Shown: positions 9,007 to 22,153 of the stretch, piece after piece
Position numbering within the stretch: position 1 is the stretch's first letter
Layout: every line of letters begins with the position of its first letter
Source of the DNA: Stutzerimonas kunmingensis
GTDB lineage: Bacteria; Pseudomonadota; Gammaproteobacteria; Pseudomonadales; Pseudomonadaceae
Direction: 5' to 3'
DNA: 64,000 nucleotides
Assembly (NCBI RefSeq): GCF_900114065.1
Contig: NZ_FORS01000002.1
Span: 1 to 64,000 of the forward strand
Notes under the pieces: generated by a model
The model's database searches: none
Seen by the model: only the letters and a program-made list of their open reading frames with translations
Told to the model about the DNA's origin: nothing
Made by a program: the position numbers and the translations under genes

Positions 9007-11040
9007 CTAACCGGCCATGCCGAACACCTTGAGCACGAAGGCGTACTCCAGCGCCACGTCCTTGAGCGCCTGGTAGCGACCGCTCATGCCACCGTGCCCG
9101 GCGCCGAATTCGGTCTTGAGCAGCAGCAGGTTGTCGTCGGTGCGGGTGGCGCGCAGCTTGGCGACCCACTTGGCGGCTTCCCAGTACTGCACGCGGCTGT
9201 CGTTGTAGCCGGCCACCGCGAGCAGCGCGGGGTAGGCCTGGGCGCGGATGTTTTCGTAGGGCGCGTAGGCCTTGATCCGCTCATGCACCTCCGGTCGATT
9301 CGGGTCGCCCCACTCGTCGTATTCGGTCACGGTCAGCGGCAGGTCGGCGTTGAGCATGGTATTGAGCACGTCGACGAAAGGCACCTCGGCGACGGCCGCA
9401 CCGAACAGCTCAGGGCGCATGTTCAGCACTGCGCCGATCAGCAGGCCGCCGGCGCTGCCGCCGCTGATGGCCAGGCGCTCTGAGGTGGTGTAGCCATCGG
9501 CCAACAGCTGCTCGGCGCTGGCGATGAAGTCGCTGAAGGTGTTCGGCTTGTGTTCCAGCTTGCCGGCGCGATACCAGGCTTCGCCGAGATCGCCGCCGCC
9601 GCGCACATGGGCGATTGCGAAGACGAAACCGCGGTCGAGCAGCGACAGGCGCGCATGGGAGAACCACGGATCGAGGCTGTGCCCATAGGCGCCGTAACCG
9701 TAGAGATAGAGCGGAGCCGGCTTGCCGAAGCTGTCGCGGCGGCCGACCAGGCTGATGGGTATCTGCGTGCCGTCCTGGGCGGTCGCCCAGATGCGTCGAC
9801 TTTCATAGGCGTCCGCATCGAAGGGGCCTTCCACCGGCGTTTCCTTGAGCACTTCCTGCGTGCCGTCGGCCAGCGTCAGCTGACGGACTTGCGCCGGGCG
9901 GTTGAGCGCTTCATAGCGCAGGCGGATCACCGTGCTGGTGAACTCCAGCGAATTCTGCACGTGCAGGCTGTAGGCCGCATCTGGCAGCTGCAGGCGATAG
10001 GGCTGCACGCCCTGTGGCCGCACCTCGATAACCGGCAGGCCGCCTTCGCGCAGGGTCAGGGTGATCGCCTCGGCGTTGAGGCTGACGTCCTCGAGCATCA
10101 CCGTGTCGTCATGGGCAACCAGTTCCTGCCAGTGCTCCCGCTCGGGCTGCGCCTCGCTGGCGTGATAGAGCGCGAAGTTGATGCCAGCCTGATTGCTGCG
10201 GATCAGCCAGCTCCACTGACCTTCGTGAAGGCCATGATCGGGAAAGTACTCGTGGTCTTCCTGGCGTGGTGCCAGGCACGTCCATTGACCTTCCGGCTCG
10301 TCCGCCGACAGCACCCAGGCTTCGCTGGTGGTCTTGCTGTGGGAAAGGATGACCAGCTGGCGCTCGGAGCTGGTGCGGTAGCAATGCACGAAGAAGCGCC
10401 CGTCCGGGTCGTGATAAACCTCGCTGCTGTTCGTATCGCCAAGGCGATGGCGGTAAATCTTGTGCGGGCGGTGGGTGTCGTCCAGTTCACCGTAGAACAG
10501 CGTCTGGCTGTCGTTGGCCCAGGTCATGCTGCCGTCGCAATCGTCGAAGGGCAGGGCGGTCACGTCGCCGCTGGCGAGATCCTTGACGAACAGTCGGTAG
10601 ATCTCGTCGCCTTCGCGATCGAGGCTGTAGGCGAGCTTGCTGTGGTCCTGACTGACGCTGAACGCGCCCAGGGAGAGGAAGCCGCCTTCGGCCAGCTCGT
10701 TGGGGTCGAGCAGCAGCTGTTCGGCGTCCTCGTCAACGGTGAGCGAGCCATCGACCGGGCGTGGGCAGCGATAGTGCCGCGGGTATTCGTCGCCAGCGGT
10801 GGTGCGCTGGTAATACAGCCACGGTCCCCAAGGCGACGGCAGGGACAGGTCGGTTTCGCGGATGCGGCCCTTGATTTCCTGGAACAGCGTCTCGCGCAGT
10901 TCGGACTGGTCGGCGAGCTGTTCTTCGAGATAGGCATTCTCCGCCTTGAGGTATGCCAGCACGTCGTCGGCGTCGCGATTCTCCAGCCAGCGATAGGGAT
11001 CGGTGCCGGTGTCGGCGCGGGCGATGGGGGCATTGGACAT
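9007..11040 (-). CDS. ptrB: Oligopeptidase B (protease II)
   Basis: A 677-residue S9A serine peptidase, cytoplasmic, cutting short peptides after Arg/Lys. It has an N-terminal seven-bladed beta-propeller (about 75-400) and a C-terminal alpha/beta-hydrolase domain. The catalytic triad is visible: S529 in SGGSAGG, D614 in GYNDSRV and H649 in GAGHGG. The acidic EY/ED residues of the S9A basic-specificity pocket lie in EYDEWGDP near 573-580. The start MSNAPIARAD is preferred to a longer in-frame extension. It is a single-gene unit. Confidence 0.94.
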   Translation of the reverse strand: MSNAPIARADTGTDPYRWLENRDADDVLAYLKAENAYLEEQLADQSELRETLFQEIKGRIRETDLSLPSPWGPWLYYQRTTAGDEYPRHYRCPRPVDGSLTVDEDAEQLLLDPNELAEGGFLSLGAFSVSQDHSKLAYSLDREGDEIYRLFVKDLASGDVTALPFDDCDGSMTWANDSQTLFYGELDDTHRPHKIYRHRLGDTNSSEVYHDPDGRFFVHCYRTSSERQLVILSHSKTTSEAWVLSADEPEGQWTCLAPRQEDHEYFPDHGLHEGQWSWLIRSNQAGINFALYHASEAQPEREHWQELVAHDDTVMLEDVSLNAEAITLTLREGGLPVIEVRPQGVQPYRLQLPDAAYSLHVQNSLEFTSTVIRLRYEALNRPAQVRQLTLADGTQEVLKETPVEGPFDADAYESRRIWATAQDGTQIPISLVGRRDSFGKPAPLYLYGYGAYGHSLDPWFSHARLSLLDRGFVFAIAHVRGGGDLGEAWYRAGKLEHKPNTFSDFIASAEQLLADGYTTSERLAISGGSAGGLLIGAVLNMRPELFGAAVAEVPFVDVLNTMLNADLPLTVTEYDEWGDPNRPEVHERIKAYAPYENIRAQAYPALLAVAGYNDSRVQYWEAAKWVAKLRATRTDDNLLLLKTEFGAGHGGMSGRYQALKDVALEYAFVLKVFGMAG

Positions 11041-14814
<3,774 letters not shown>

Positions 14815-14897
14815 CAGACAGATGCAAATGACTGCGCTAGGCTGACAGCCAATCTCGCGACTGAGCGGGAATATGATTGTCAGCCGGTGCATGGAAG

Positions 14898-14928
14898 CCG
14901 GGGCCTGGTGCCCCGGTTTTTCTTTTTT
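14898..14928 (+). terminator. Rho-independent terminator of fadBA
   Basis: CCGGGGC-CTGGT-GCCCCGG (14898-14916) is followed by TTTTTCTTTTTT. The stem is seven GC pairs with a long T-tract. It lies just before the DUF1653 gene, whose ribosome binding site follows the T-tract. Confidence 0.92.
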
Positions 14929-14948
14929 GTATTTGTGTGGAGGTAGGC

Positions 14949-15182
14949 ATGCAGTTGCAGCCGGGGCGTTATCGCCATTACAAGGGGCCGGAATATCGCG
15001 TTTTCGCTGTTGCGCGGCACTCCGAGACCGAGGAGTCGGTGGTGTTCTACCAGGCGCTGTATGGGGAACGTGGACTCTGGGTGCGCCCGTTGTCGATGTT
15101 CATCGAGACTGTCGAAGTCAACGGCGAAACGGTCCCGCGTTTCGCATTGATCGAAGCCGAAACGAGCGTTTTCGAAGGTTGA
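14949..15182 (+). CDS. DUF1653 domain-containing protein
   Basis: A 77-residue protein made up entirely of one DUF1653 domain: GRYRHYKGPEYRVFAVARHSET near the start and FYQALYGERGLWVRPLSMF in the middle. The family is a small beta-rich fold found alone or fused to hydrolases, with no established function. The ATG at 14949 follows GGAGGTAGGC. Its place between fadA and topA matches PA3012. With the fadBA terminator immediately upstream, it must have its own weak promoter or rely on readthrough. Confidence 0.88.
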   Translation: MQLQPGRYRHYKGPEYRVFAVARHSETEESVVFYQALYGERGLWVRPLSMFIETVEVNGETVPRFALIEAETSVFEG

Positions 15183-15209
15183 GCTGGCTAGCGGCCACCA
15201 GGTCCGCGC

Positions 15210-15239
15210 TTGACCTCACCTCCATCGCCACTATATATA
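15210..15239 (+). promoter_or_regulatory. topA: Probable sigma-70 promoter of topA
   Basis: TTGACC (15210-15215) and TATATA (15232-15237, or 15234-15239) are separated by 16-18 bp, about 230 bp before topA. The -10 lies inside the near-perfect 16-bp palindrome CCACTATATATAGCGG (15228-15243). An easily melted -10 is in keeping with the supercoiling-sensitive control known for topA in other bacteria; that link is inference. Confidence 0.5.
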
Positions 15240-15470
15240 GCGGTGCTTTTCAGACAGAGCTTAAACCTTGCTGTTCGCTGGATGGCATCGAACGGCTGAT
15301 CTGATTCGCACCAGGCGGAGCCGGGCAGGGCGATTTTTCTGTCAGGTCGGCCCGTTCGCAAAACGCGCACTAACGTACGCTGATGCCTTGCCGTTTAGCG
15401 CCGGTGCGGGTATTCAAACTGTCGGAGGCTCCGCCTCTGTTCACCTCTAGATTCAGGAACTCTCCTCTCC

Positions 15471-18074
15471 ATGGGTAAATCGCTGGTCATCGTGGAATCA
15501 CCGGCCAAGGCCAAGACAATCAACAAGTATTTGGGCAACCAGTACGTGGTGAAGTCGAGTATCGGCCATATCCGCGACCTTCCTACCAGCGGCTCTGCCA
15601 ACAAGGAGCCGGTCAAGCGCGGCAAGGCTGCGGCCGCCGAAGCGCCTGCGCTGTCGCCGAAGGAGAAGGCCAAGCGTCAACTCATCACCCGTATGGGGGT
15701 CGACCCGGAGCACGGCTGGAAGGCCAAGTACGAGATCCTGCCCGGCAAGGAAAAGGTCATCGAGGAACTGCGCCGTCTGGCCAAGGAAGCCGACACCATC
15801 TATCTCGCGACCGACTTGGATAGAGAGGGGGAGGCCATCGCCTGGCACCTGCGCGAGTCGATTGGCGGCGACGACAGCCGTTACAAGCGCGTGGTGTTCA
15901 ACGAGATCACCAAGAAGGCGATTCAGGAGGCTTTCTCCAAGCCTGGCGAACTCGATCTGAACCGGGTCAACGCACAGCAGGCGCGTCGTTTCCTCGATCG
16001 GGTGGTTGGCTACATGGTGTCGCCGCTGCTCTGGGCGAAGATCGCCCGCGGGCTTTCCGCCGGCCGAGTGCAATCGGTAGCGGTGAAGCTGGTGGTCGAG
16101 CGCGAGCGTGAGATTCGCGCCTTCGTTCCGGAAGAATACTGGGAAGTTCACGCGGACCTGGCGAATGCGCAGCAGGCCAAGGTGCGTTTCGAGGTCGCGC
16201 GTGAGAACGGCGAAGCCTTCAAGCCGCTGAACGAAGCCCAAGCCACCGCTGCACTGGAGAAGCTCAAGGGCGCGCAGTACAGCGTCAGCAAGCGCGAAGA
16301 CAAGCCGACGAGCAGCAAGCCCTCGGCCCCCTTCATCACTTCGACTTTGCAGCAGGCGGCGAGCAATCGCCTCGGCTTCGGTGTGAAGAAGACCATGATG
16401 ATGGCTCAGCGCCTGTACGAAGCCGGTTATATCACCTACATGCGTACCGACTCGACCAACCTTTCCGCTGACGCGATCGGTATGGTGCGCGGTTTCATCG
16501 AGAGCGAGTTCGGCGACAAGTACCTGCCGGAAAAACCGAATGTCTATTCGAGCAAAGAAGGCGCGCAGGAAGCGCACGAGGCGATTCGCCCGTCCGACGT
16601 CAACTTGCGGCCGACCCAGCTTTCGGGCATGGAACGCGATGCCGAGCGTCTGTACGAGCTGATCTGGCGCCAGTTCGTAGCCTGCCAGATGCCGCCGGCA
16701 CAGTACCTGTCCACCAGCGTGACCGTCGCTGCCGGCAATTTCGAACTGCGCGCCAAGGGCCGCATGCTGAAGTTCGACGGTTACACCAAGGTCATGCCGC
16801 AGCAGAGCAAGGCCGGTGAGGATGACGTGTTGCCGGAGATGAACAAGGGCGACGACATGAAGCTGCTCAAGCTCGACCCGAGCCAGCACTTCACCAAGCC
16901 GCCAGCGCGCTACTCCGAAGCCAGTCTGGTCAAGGAGATGGAGAAGCGCGGTATCGGCCGGCCGTCCACCTACGCCGCGATCATCTCGACCATTCAGGAC
17001 CGCGGCTACGTTTCGCTGCACAACCGCCGTTTCTATTCGGAGAAGATGGGCGACATCGTCACCGAGCGCTTGTCCGAGAGCTTCAACAATCTGATGGACT
17101 ACGGTTTCACCGCCGGCATGGAAGAGCATCTGGACGACGTCGCCCAGGGTGAGCGCGACTGGAAGCACGTACTGGACGAATTCTACGGTGACTTCCGCAA
17201 GAAGCTCGAGGTTGCCGAGGCCAGCGAGAACGGCATGCGTGCCAATCAGCCGACCGTGACCGATATCCCGTGCAAGGTCTGCGGTCGGCCGATGATGATC
17301 CGTACCGCTTCCACCGGCGTGTTCCTCGGTTGCTCCGGGTACAGCCTGCCGCCGAAGGAGCGCTGCAAGTCCACCGTCAACCTGGTTCCGGGCGACGAGA
17401 TCGCTGCCGATGACGAGGGCGAGTCCGAGTCTCGCGTGCTGCTTGGCAAGCACCGCTGCCCGATCTGCAGTACCGCGATGGATGCCTATCTGCTCGACGA
17501 GACGCAGAAGCTGCATATCTGCGGCAACAACCCGGATTGCTCGGGTTATGAGATCGAGAAAGGCCAGTACCGCATCAAGGGCTATGAAGGCCCGAGCCTG
17601 GAATGCGACAAGTGCGGCAGCGAAATGCAGCTCAAGACCGGTCGCTTCGGCAAGTTCTTCGGTTGTACCAACGCCGAATGCAAGAACACCCGCAAGCTGC
17701 TGAAAAATGGCGAAGCCGCGCCACCGAAGATGGATGCGGTGAAGATGCCCGAGCTCAAGTGCGACAAGGTCGACGACACCTACGTACTGCGCGATGGCGC
17801 TTCCGGCCTGTTCCTGGCTGCCAGTCAGTTCCCGAAGAATCGCGAAACCCGCGCGCCGCTGGTGCGTGAGCTGATTCCGCACAAGGACGAGATCGATCCC
17901 AAGTACCACTTCCTGCTCGATGCGCCGCAGAAGGATCCGGAAGGCCGCTTCGCGGTTATCCGCTTCAGCCGCAAGACCAAGGAGCAGTACGTGCAGACCG
18001 AAGTGGACGGTAAGCCGACCGGCTGGAAAGCGTTCTACGACGGCGGCAAGTGGAAGGTCGAAGACAAACGCTGA
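15471..18074 (+). CDS. topA: DNA topoisomerase I
   Basis: An 867-residue type IA topoisomerase that relaxes negative supercoils. The TOPRIM domain starts at residue 4 ([12 protein letters not shown], with glutamate 9 and the acidic DLDRE at 115-119). The active-site tyrosine is Y323 in [10 protein letters not shown]. The C-terminal part has three four-cysteine zinc ribbons (about 600-740: CxxC...C with GRPMM, then CPIC, then CDKCG), followed by a zinc-free tail domain. Length is normal. The ATG at 15471 follows CTCTCC-rich DNA with only a weak ribosome binding site. Position matches PA3011. Confidence 0.97.
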   Translation: MGKSLVIVESPAKAKTINKYLGNQYVVKSSIGHIRDLPTSGSANKEPVKRGKAAAAEAPALSPKEKAKRQLITRMGVDPEHGWKAKYEILPGKEKVIEELRRLAKEADTIYLATDLDREGEAIAWHLRESIGGDDSRYKRVVFNEITKKAIQEAFSKPGELDLNRVNAQQARRFLDRVVGYMVSPLLWAKIARGLSAGRVQSVAVKLVVEREREIRAFVPEEYWEVHADLANAQQAKVRFEVARENGEAFKPLNEAQATAALEKLKGAQYSVSKREDKPTSSKPSAPFITSTLQQAASNRLGFGVKKTMMMAQRLYEAGYITYMRTDSTNLSADAIGMVRGFIESEFGDKYLPEKPNVYSSKEGAQEAHEAIRPSDVNLRPTQLSGMERDAERLYELIWRQFVACQMPPAQYLSTSVTVAAGNFELRAKGRMLKFDGYTKVMPQQSKAGEDDVLPEMNKGDDMKLLKLDPSQHFTKPPARYSEASLVKEMEKRGIGRPSTYAAIISTIQDRGYVSLHNRRFYSEKMGDIVTERLSESFNNLMDYGFTAGMEEHLDDVAQGERDWKHVLDEFYGDFRKKLEVAEASENGMRANQPTVTDIPCKVCGRPMMIRTASTGVFLGCSGYSLPPKERCKSTVNLVPGDEIAADDEGESESRVLLGKHRCPICSTAMDAYLLDETQKLHICGNNPDCSGYEIEKGQYRIKGYEGPSLECDKCGSEMQLKTGRFGKFFGCTNAECKNTRKLLKNGEAAPPKMDAVKMPELKCDKVDDTYVLRDGASGLFLAASQFPKNRETRAPLVRELIPHKDEIDPKYHFLLDAPQKDPEGRFAVIRFSRKTKEQYVQTEVDGKPTGWKAFYDGGKWKVEDKR

Positions 18075-18210
18075 TTTCTTTGCGGTCGACCGCTCAGCAG
18101 ACCGGCTGCACCGAGTGCGTTCTTCAGATTGGCTGACACTTCGTCAGCCGATCTGGTGCGGCAACCTGTGAAGGTCCATTCTCTGTCCATCTTCTTTCGG
18201 AGAGCACGCC

Positions 18211-18729
18211 ATGGCTCACGAGCTCTACACACGTACCAACCAGAAGATCTTCTTCGCCGGTTTGTCACTGGAAAGCTGGCGCAAGGCCGAAGAATCTGCC
18301 TCGATGAATTCTCAAGGTTTGATTCAGGCCGAACGTGAGGCTTGCCTGTTCCACCTTTACGGCGCCTTGCTTGGACTGTGCCATGAGATCGCCGGTTACT
18401 ACCGATCGCCCGGTGCGGATGCGCCTGTCGTCGAGGCATTTCTGACCCGCAGCGTGCTCGAGGCTGCGCCGAGCCCGGAACTCGCCGAATTGCTGGAATT
18501 GTCGGAGCAGCCAAGCACCTGGCTCGGGCAGTTGCTTACCGCCTACAAGCAGCTGCTCCAGCCGCCACGCGCTCCTGCCAAGGCCAAGACTGATCCGCGC
18601 CAGCCGTTGATCGAGGCAGTCAGTGTCGAGGACGATGTGCCACCGCTTTCGCGCGTCGAGCTGGAAGCCTGGCGACAGAACCTCAAGGGCCTGGCATTAC
18701 GTTTTCGTGAGTCGCTGACCGAATGGTGA
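18211..18729 (+). CDS. DUF6586 family protein
   Basis: A 172-residue soluble protein found next to topA in pseudomonads (PA3010 position); I assign it to the DUF6586 family from memory of this context. The N-terminal half (about 1-70) is helical and hydrophobic-patterned (LYTRTNQKIFFAGLSLESWRKAE, then LYGALLGLCHEIAGYYR). The middle is proline/lysine-rich. There is no signal peptide or catalytic motif. The ribosome binding site TTCGGAGAG lies 8 bp upstream of the ATG. Function is unknown. It converges on the EamA gene 17 bp away. Confidence 0.75.
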   Translation: MAHELYTRTNQKIFFAGLSLESWRKAEESASMNSQGLIQAEREACLFHLYGALLGLCHEIAGYYRSPGADAPVVEAFLTRSVLEAAPSPELAELLELSEQPSTWLGQLLTAYKQLLQPPRAPAKAKTDPRQPLIEAVSVEDDVPPLSRVELEAWRQNLKGLALRFRESLTEW

Positions 18730-18746
18730 CACTCGGGACCGTGGCG

Positions 18747-19586
18747 TCAGCCGCGGTGCCTGATACTCAGGGCCATGGCGATGCCGCCGAGAATCGCCGC
18801 ACCTGAGATGATCAGCGTTGCCGTCAACGCTTCACCCAGCAGCACAGTCCCGGCGATGGCTGTGAGTAGCGGAACGCTGAGCTGGACGCTCGCCGCCTGT
18901 ATTGCCGCAAGACCGGGCAGCGCCGCGTACCAGATGGCGTAGCCGACGCCAGAGGTCAGCGCCCCGGAGAGCAGGGCGTACACGATTTCTGGCGCATCCC
19001 ATTGCTGCTGGCCAAGCGTCACCAGACAAAGCACTGCTGCCAGCGGCACGGCCTTGATGAAATTGCCCGCAGTTGCTGCAAGGGGATTGCTCGCGCCCCG
19101 TCCACGCAGCGAATAGATGCCCCAGGCGACACCGGACAGCAGCATGAGCAGTGCGCCGTCCAATGCCGGCGCGCTGCTTCCCGGCAGCAGCAGAATCAGC
19201 AATCCGCTCAATGCCAACAGCAAGCCGACAATCTGCCAAGCGCTAAAGCGCTCGCCCCGCAGCAATCCCCAAGCAAGCATGCTCAACTGCACCGCGCCGA
19301 ACAGCAGCAGGGCGCCGGCTCCGGCATCCAGGTTGATATAGGCGTAGGAAAAACTAGCGGCGTAGACGAACAGCGCCAAGGCGCTGAACCAATCTCCGCC
19401 CTGCGATTGTCTCGGCGTGCCGATTCGCAACAGTAGCCAGAGCGTGAGCGCTCCGGCCAGTATACGGAGGCCGGTGAAGCTGGCCGGGTCAATAGCGGTG
19501 TCTCGCAAGGCGATACGGCATAGGATCGAGTTGCCGGCAAATGCAAGCATGGCCAAGGCGGTAAGCAGCAAGGTGCGGGTTGTCAT
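18747..19586 (-). CDS. EamA/DMT family transporter
   Basis: A 279-residue inner-membrane protein with about ten hydrophobic helices in two EamA repeats (about 5-135 and 145-275), typical of drug/metabolite exporters. N-terminal motif: ALAMLAFAGNSILCRIALR. The ATG at 19584-19586 (minus strand) with AAGGA upstream is preferred to an overlapping GTG two codons earlier. The substrate cannot be predicted. It is the one antisense gene inside an otherwise PA3014-PA3004-like block, so it may be a lineage-specific insertion. Confidence 0.85.
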   Translation of the reverse strand: MTTRTLLLTALAMLAFAGNSILCRIALRDTAIDPASFTGLRILAGALTLWLLLRIGTPRQSQGGDWFSALALFVYAASFSYAYINLDAGAGALLLFGAVQLSMLAWGLLRGERFSAWQIVGLLLALSGLLILLLPGSSAPALDGALLMLLSGVAWGIYSLRGRGASNPLAATAGNFIKAVPLAAVLCLVTLGQQQWDAPEIVYALLSGALTSGVGYAIWYAALPGLAAIQAASVQLSVPLLTAIAGTVLLGEALTATLIISGAAILGGIAMALSIRHRG

Positions 19587-19799
19587 ACACAATCCTTATC
19601 GAGCGCCGGCGCGCGCTTTTTTTTGTGCATGCTACGTGTCGGTATCCATAGCCGCATCGTTTTGTTGGTCGGGCAATTCACGGCTGCATGATGCTGCTAC
19701 CTATCGGGGTGTTGCTAGCGAAAGGAGCTTGAGGCCTGCAAAGGCTGTCCTGAGGCTGGTCGGCTGCTACAATGGCCGCCTTTCACGCGGAGCTGATCC

Positions 19800-20036
19800 A
19801 TGCCTACATCTTTTCTGGAAATCGTCGAGCTACCTGACGGGCGCATCGTGCTTCGTCGTGCCGAGGACGAAGAGGTGTTGGTCACGCTGAATTTTTCGGA
19901 AGACGCCAAGCTATTTCTACAGGGGCAGCACGTCGAGATTGCCAAGGCGATGTTCAATGTCGGCGTTCAGATGGCCGGTCGCATGTCGGAAGGGGATTTC
20001 GAGCGTGACGATGAAGAGCCGCGTGTTCTGCACTGA
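19800..20036 (+). CDS. Conserved hypothetical protein (PA3009-like)
   Basis: A 78-residue acidic protein without signal or membrane segments, conserved beside sulA in pseudomonads (PA3009 position; by context). The first half is beta-like (LEIVELPDGRIVLRRAEDEEVLVTLNFS) and the second half is one amphipathic helix around QHVEIAKAMFNVGVQMAGR. Function is unknown. It starts at the ATG after GGAGCTGATCC and converges on sulA. Confidence 0.75.
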   Translation: MPTSFLEIVELPDGRIVLRRAEDEEVLVTLNFSEDAKLFLQGQHVEIAKAMFNVGVQMAGRMSEGDFERDDEEPRVLH

Positions 20037-20101
20037 GTGAGCTGTTGTTATAGCTTCAGGATTCCATCCGCGATTTTCAGCACGTCCCTGTGCCGTGCGG
20101 T

Positions 20102-20578
20102 TCAACATCCGAGACGAATATTCAGACTCTGAGCTGCGCCCAGGCTGGCGGCTGCGCATAGTTTGCTACGTGTTGCCCCATCGAGCTGATCAAACCAGCT
20201 GACCACGGTATGGCTGCACCCCGAGGCCAGGGCTTTGCAGGCGAGTTCCATCGCCCCCTCGGCGTCGCGTGGCTGCAGCAGGATGATGCGTTCGCGATTC
20301 AGACCGCACTTGCGCAGCCAGTTCTGCGAGAGGAAAGCAGGCGGGGCAATCAGCGTCAGCCAGCGGCTGTCCGTTGCATCGCCGAGTTCACGCAGGATCG
20401 GGGCAAGCAGCAGGTGGCAGTGCTCGCTGCTGCCACTCAGGCTCAACTCGCTCAGATATTCCTTGTCCTGCTCGGGTTTGTTGCGTGGTTTCAGGTTGCC
20501 GAACGGTGCCAGGCTTTGCGCAATGACGCCGTCGAACAACGAAAGTTGGGGCCGGGAAGTGCTGGTCTGGTACTGCAT
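20102..20578 (-). CDS. sulA: SOS-induced cell division inhibitor SulA
   Basis: A 158-residue SulA homologue, which binds FtsZ and blocks septation during DNA damage. The SulA core (RecA-like fold without ATP site) runs from about 55 to 150, with LTLIAPPAFLSQNWLRKCGL and RIILLQPRDAEGAMELACKALASG. The N-terminus is divergent. It starts 11 bp after the lexA stop on the same strand and so shares the two LexA boxes upstream of lexA, as in P. aeruginosa. No separate promoter is needed. Confidence 0.9.
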   Translation of the reverse strand: MQYQTSTSRPQLSLFDGVIAQSLAPFGNLKPRNKPEQDKEYLSELSLSGSSEHCHLLLAPILRELGDATDSRWLTLIAPPAFLSQNWLRKCGLNRERIILLQPRDAEGAMELACKALASGCSHTVVSWFDQLDGATRSKLCAAASLGAAQSLNIRLGC

Positions 20579-20589
20579 GAACCTTCTCC

Positions 20590-21198
20590 TTAGCGGCGGA
20601 TTACGCCGACACTCAAGCCTTCTATCACCAGTTCCTGCTGTTCGAGGTCGACCTCGATGGGCGCGAACTCGGGGTTTTCAGCCAACAGCCAAACCTTCTT
20701 GCCGTCACGCTTGAAACGCTTCACCGTGACTTCGTCACCGACGCGAGCAACCACGATCTGGCCGTTGCGGGCCTCACGGGTGGTGTGCACGGCCAGCAGG
20801 TCGCCATCAAAAATGCCGACGTCCTTCATGCTCATGCCGTGGACACGCAGCAGATAATCGGCGCGCGGATGGAAAAACGCGGGGCTGATCTGGCAGGATT
20901 CTTCGACATGTTGCTGCGCCAGAATCGGCGCGCCGGCAGCAACGCGGCCGATGATCGGCAGGCCATTTTCGGATGCGGCGGGTTCGAAGTCCGGAATACG
21001 TATCCCGCGAGACGCCCCGGGCGTCATCTCGATAGCGCCCTTGCGGGCAAGTGCCTTGAGATGTTCTTCGGCAGCGTTGGGTGACTTGAAGCCGAGTTCC
21101 TGAGCGATCTCTGCGCGAGTGGGTGGATACCCATTGTCTTCCAGGCAGCGCTTGATGAACGCGAGGATTTCCGTCTGGCGAGGCGTCAGCTTGATCAT
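20590..21198 (-). CDS. lexA: LexA repressor
   Basis: A 202-residue SOS repressor. The N-terminal winged HTH (1-65) includes [25 protein letters not shown]. The self-cleavage site is A88-G89 in GRVAAGAP, with the dyad S123 (GMSMKD) and K160 (DEVTVKRF). All residues needed for RecA-stimulated autoproteolysis are present. It is first in the lexA-sulA operon and represses itself through two boxes immediately upstream. Confidence 0.97.
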   Translation of the reverse strand: MIKLTPRQTEILAFIKRCLEDNGYPPTRAEIAQELGFKSPNAAEEHLKALARKGAIEMTPGASRGIRIPDFEPAASENGLPIIGRVAAGAPILAQQHVEESCQISPAFFHPRADYLLRVHGMSMKDVGIFDGDLLAVHTTREARNGQIVVARVGDEVTVKRFKRDGKKVWLLAENPEFAPIEVDLEQQELVIEGLSVGVIRR

Positions 21199-21206
21199 GT
21201 CGGTCT

Positions 21207-21241
21207 CTGTTCTTTTATACAGTGACTGGGATTATATACAG
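21207..21241 (-). promoter_or_regulatory. lexA: Two tandem LexA (SOS) boxes
   Basis: CTGTTCTTTTATACAG (21207-21222) and CTGGGATTATATACAG (21226-21241) both fit CTG-N10-CAG with an AT-rich centre. The first also fits CTGT-N8-ACAG. They begin 9 bp from the lexA start codon and lie 3 bp apart. A double operator is usual for tight autoregulation of lexA. Confidence 0.93.
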
Positions 21242-21364
21242 TGCTCCGGCCTTGGCAACGAATGATTATGATGGTTTAGAAAGCACATCCGGCGTGCTCC
21301 GTGGTCTGTCTGCGACAATGACGCTAGTGCCACAAGGCGTTTCGTGGTTGACTTGCCGGTCGGT

Positions 21365-21378
21365 GAAACGTAAGTTTC
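21365..21378 (+). promoter_or_regulatory. psrA: PsrA autoregulatory box
   Basis: GAAAC-GTAA-GTTTC is a perfect inverted repeat that matches the known PsrA motif GAAAC-N4-GTTTC. It lies 28 bp before the psrA start codon, where binding would block transcription of psrA itself. Autorepression relieved by long-chain fatty acids is established for PsrA. Confidence 0.88.
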
Positions 21379-21406
21379 AAACAGTTGTTTGTCTTTCGGA
21401 GGGGGC

Positions 21407-22114
21407 ATGGCGCAGTCGGAAACAGTTGAGCGCATTCTTGATGCAGCGGAACAGCTGTTCGCGGAAAAAGGCTTCGCCGAAACCTCGCTTCGCCTGATCA
21501 CCAGCAAGGCTGGGGTCAACCTCGCGGCAGTGAACTATCATTTCGGTTCGAAGAAGGCGCTGATCCAGGCGGTGTTCTCGCGTTTTCTCGGGCCATTCTG
21601 CGCCAGTCTCGAGCGTGAACTGGATCGACGCGAGGCATTGACCGACAGGAAGGACACGCTCGAGGAACTGCTGGAAATCCTCGTCGAGCAGGCCTTGGCG
21701 GTCAAACCGCGCAGCGGCGATGATCTGTCCATCTTCATGCGCCTGCTAGGCTTGTCTTTCAGTCAGAGCCAGGGCCACCTGCGCCGCTATCTGGAAGACA
21801 TGTACGGCAAGGTGTTCCGTCGCTACATGCTCAAGGTGCATGACGCGGCGCCGGCCATTCCGCCCATCGAACTGTTCTGGCGTGTGCACTTCATGCTTGG
21901 TGCGGCGGCATTCAGCATGTCGGGTATCAAGGCACTGCGCGCTATTTCCGAGAACGATTTTGGCGTCAGAACCTCGATCGAGCAGGTCATGCGTATGATG
22001 GTGCCGTTTCTCGCGGCCGGCATGCGCGCCGACAGTGGCATTGATGACAACACGCTGGCGGCGGCACAACCGATCGCGCGGCGCAACGCAGTGGCCATTC
22101 CGGCGAAGGCTTGA
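21407..22114 (+). CDS. psrA: TetR-family regulator PsrA
   Basis: A 235-residue TetR-family regulator with an N-terminal HTH (ILDAAEQLFAEKGFAETSLRLITSKAGVN, then VNYHFGSKKALI) and a C-terminal ligand domain of the PsrA/CerR type. Identity rests on position (PA3006, between lexA and nagZ) and on the perfect PsrA box upstream. PsrA senses long-chain fatty acids, derepresses fad genes and activates rpoS in Pseudomonas. The ATG at 21407 follows GGAGGGGGC at once. A TTG 18 nt earlier is rejected. Confidence 0.92.
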   Translation: MAQSETVERILDAAEQLFAEKGFAETSLRLITSKAGVNLAAVNYHFGSKKALIQAVFSRFLGPFCASLERELDRREALTDRKDTLEELLEILVEQALAVKPRSGDDLSIFMRLLGLSFSQSQGHLRRYLEDMYGKVFRRYMLKVHDAAPAIPPIELFWRVHFMLGAAAFSMSGIKALRAISENDFGVRTSIEQVMRMMVPFLAAGMRADSGIDDNTLAAAQPIARRNAVAIPAKA

Positions 22115-22153
22115 GCTACAAGCCTGCCGGGTGATCGGCTAAGCTAGCCGCCC

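Noticed and set aside
15498-17909. An 803-residue open frame antisense to topA
   Set aside because: Same reason: topA is complete with all active-site residues, and the antisense product has no recognisable domain or ribosome binding site.
19601-19628. GCGCCGGCGCGCGC followed by eight T, terminator-like on the plus strand
   Set aside because: No plus-strand gene ends there, and it lies in the upstream region of the EamA gene; the stem is short and self-complementary by composition.
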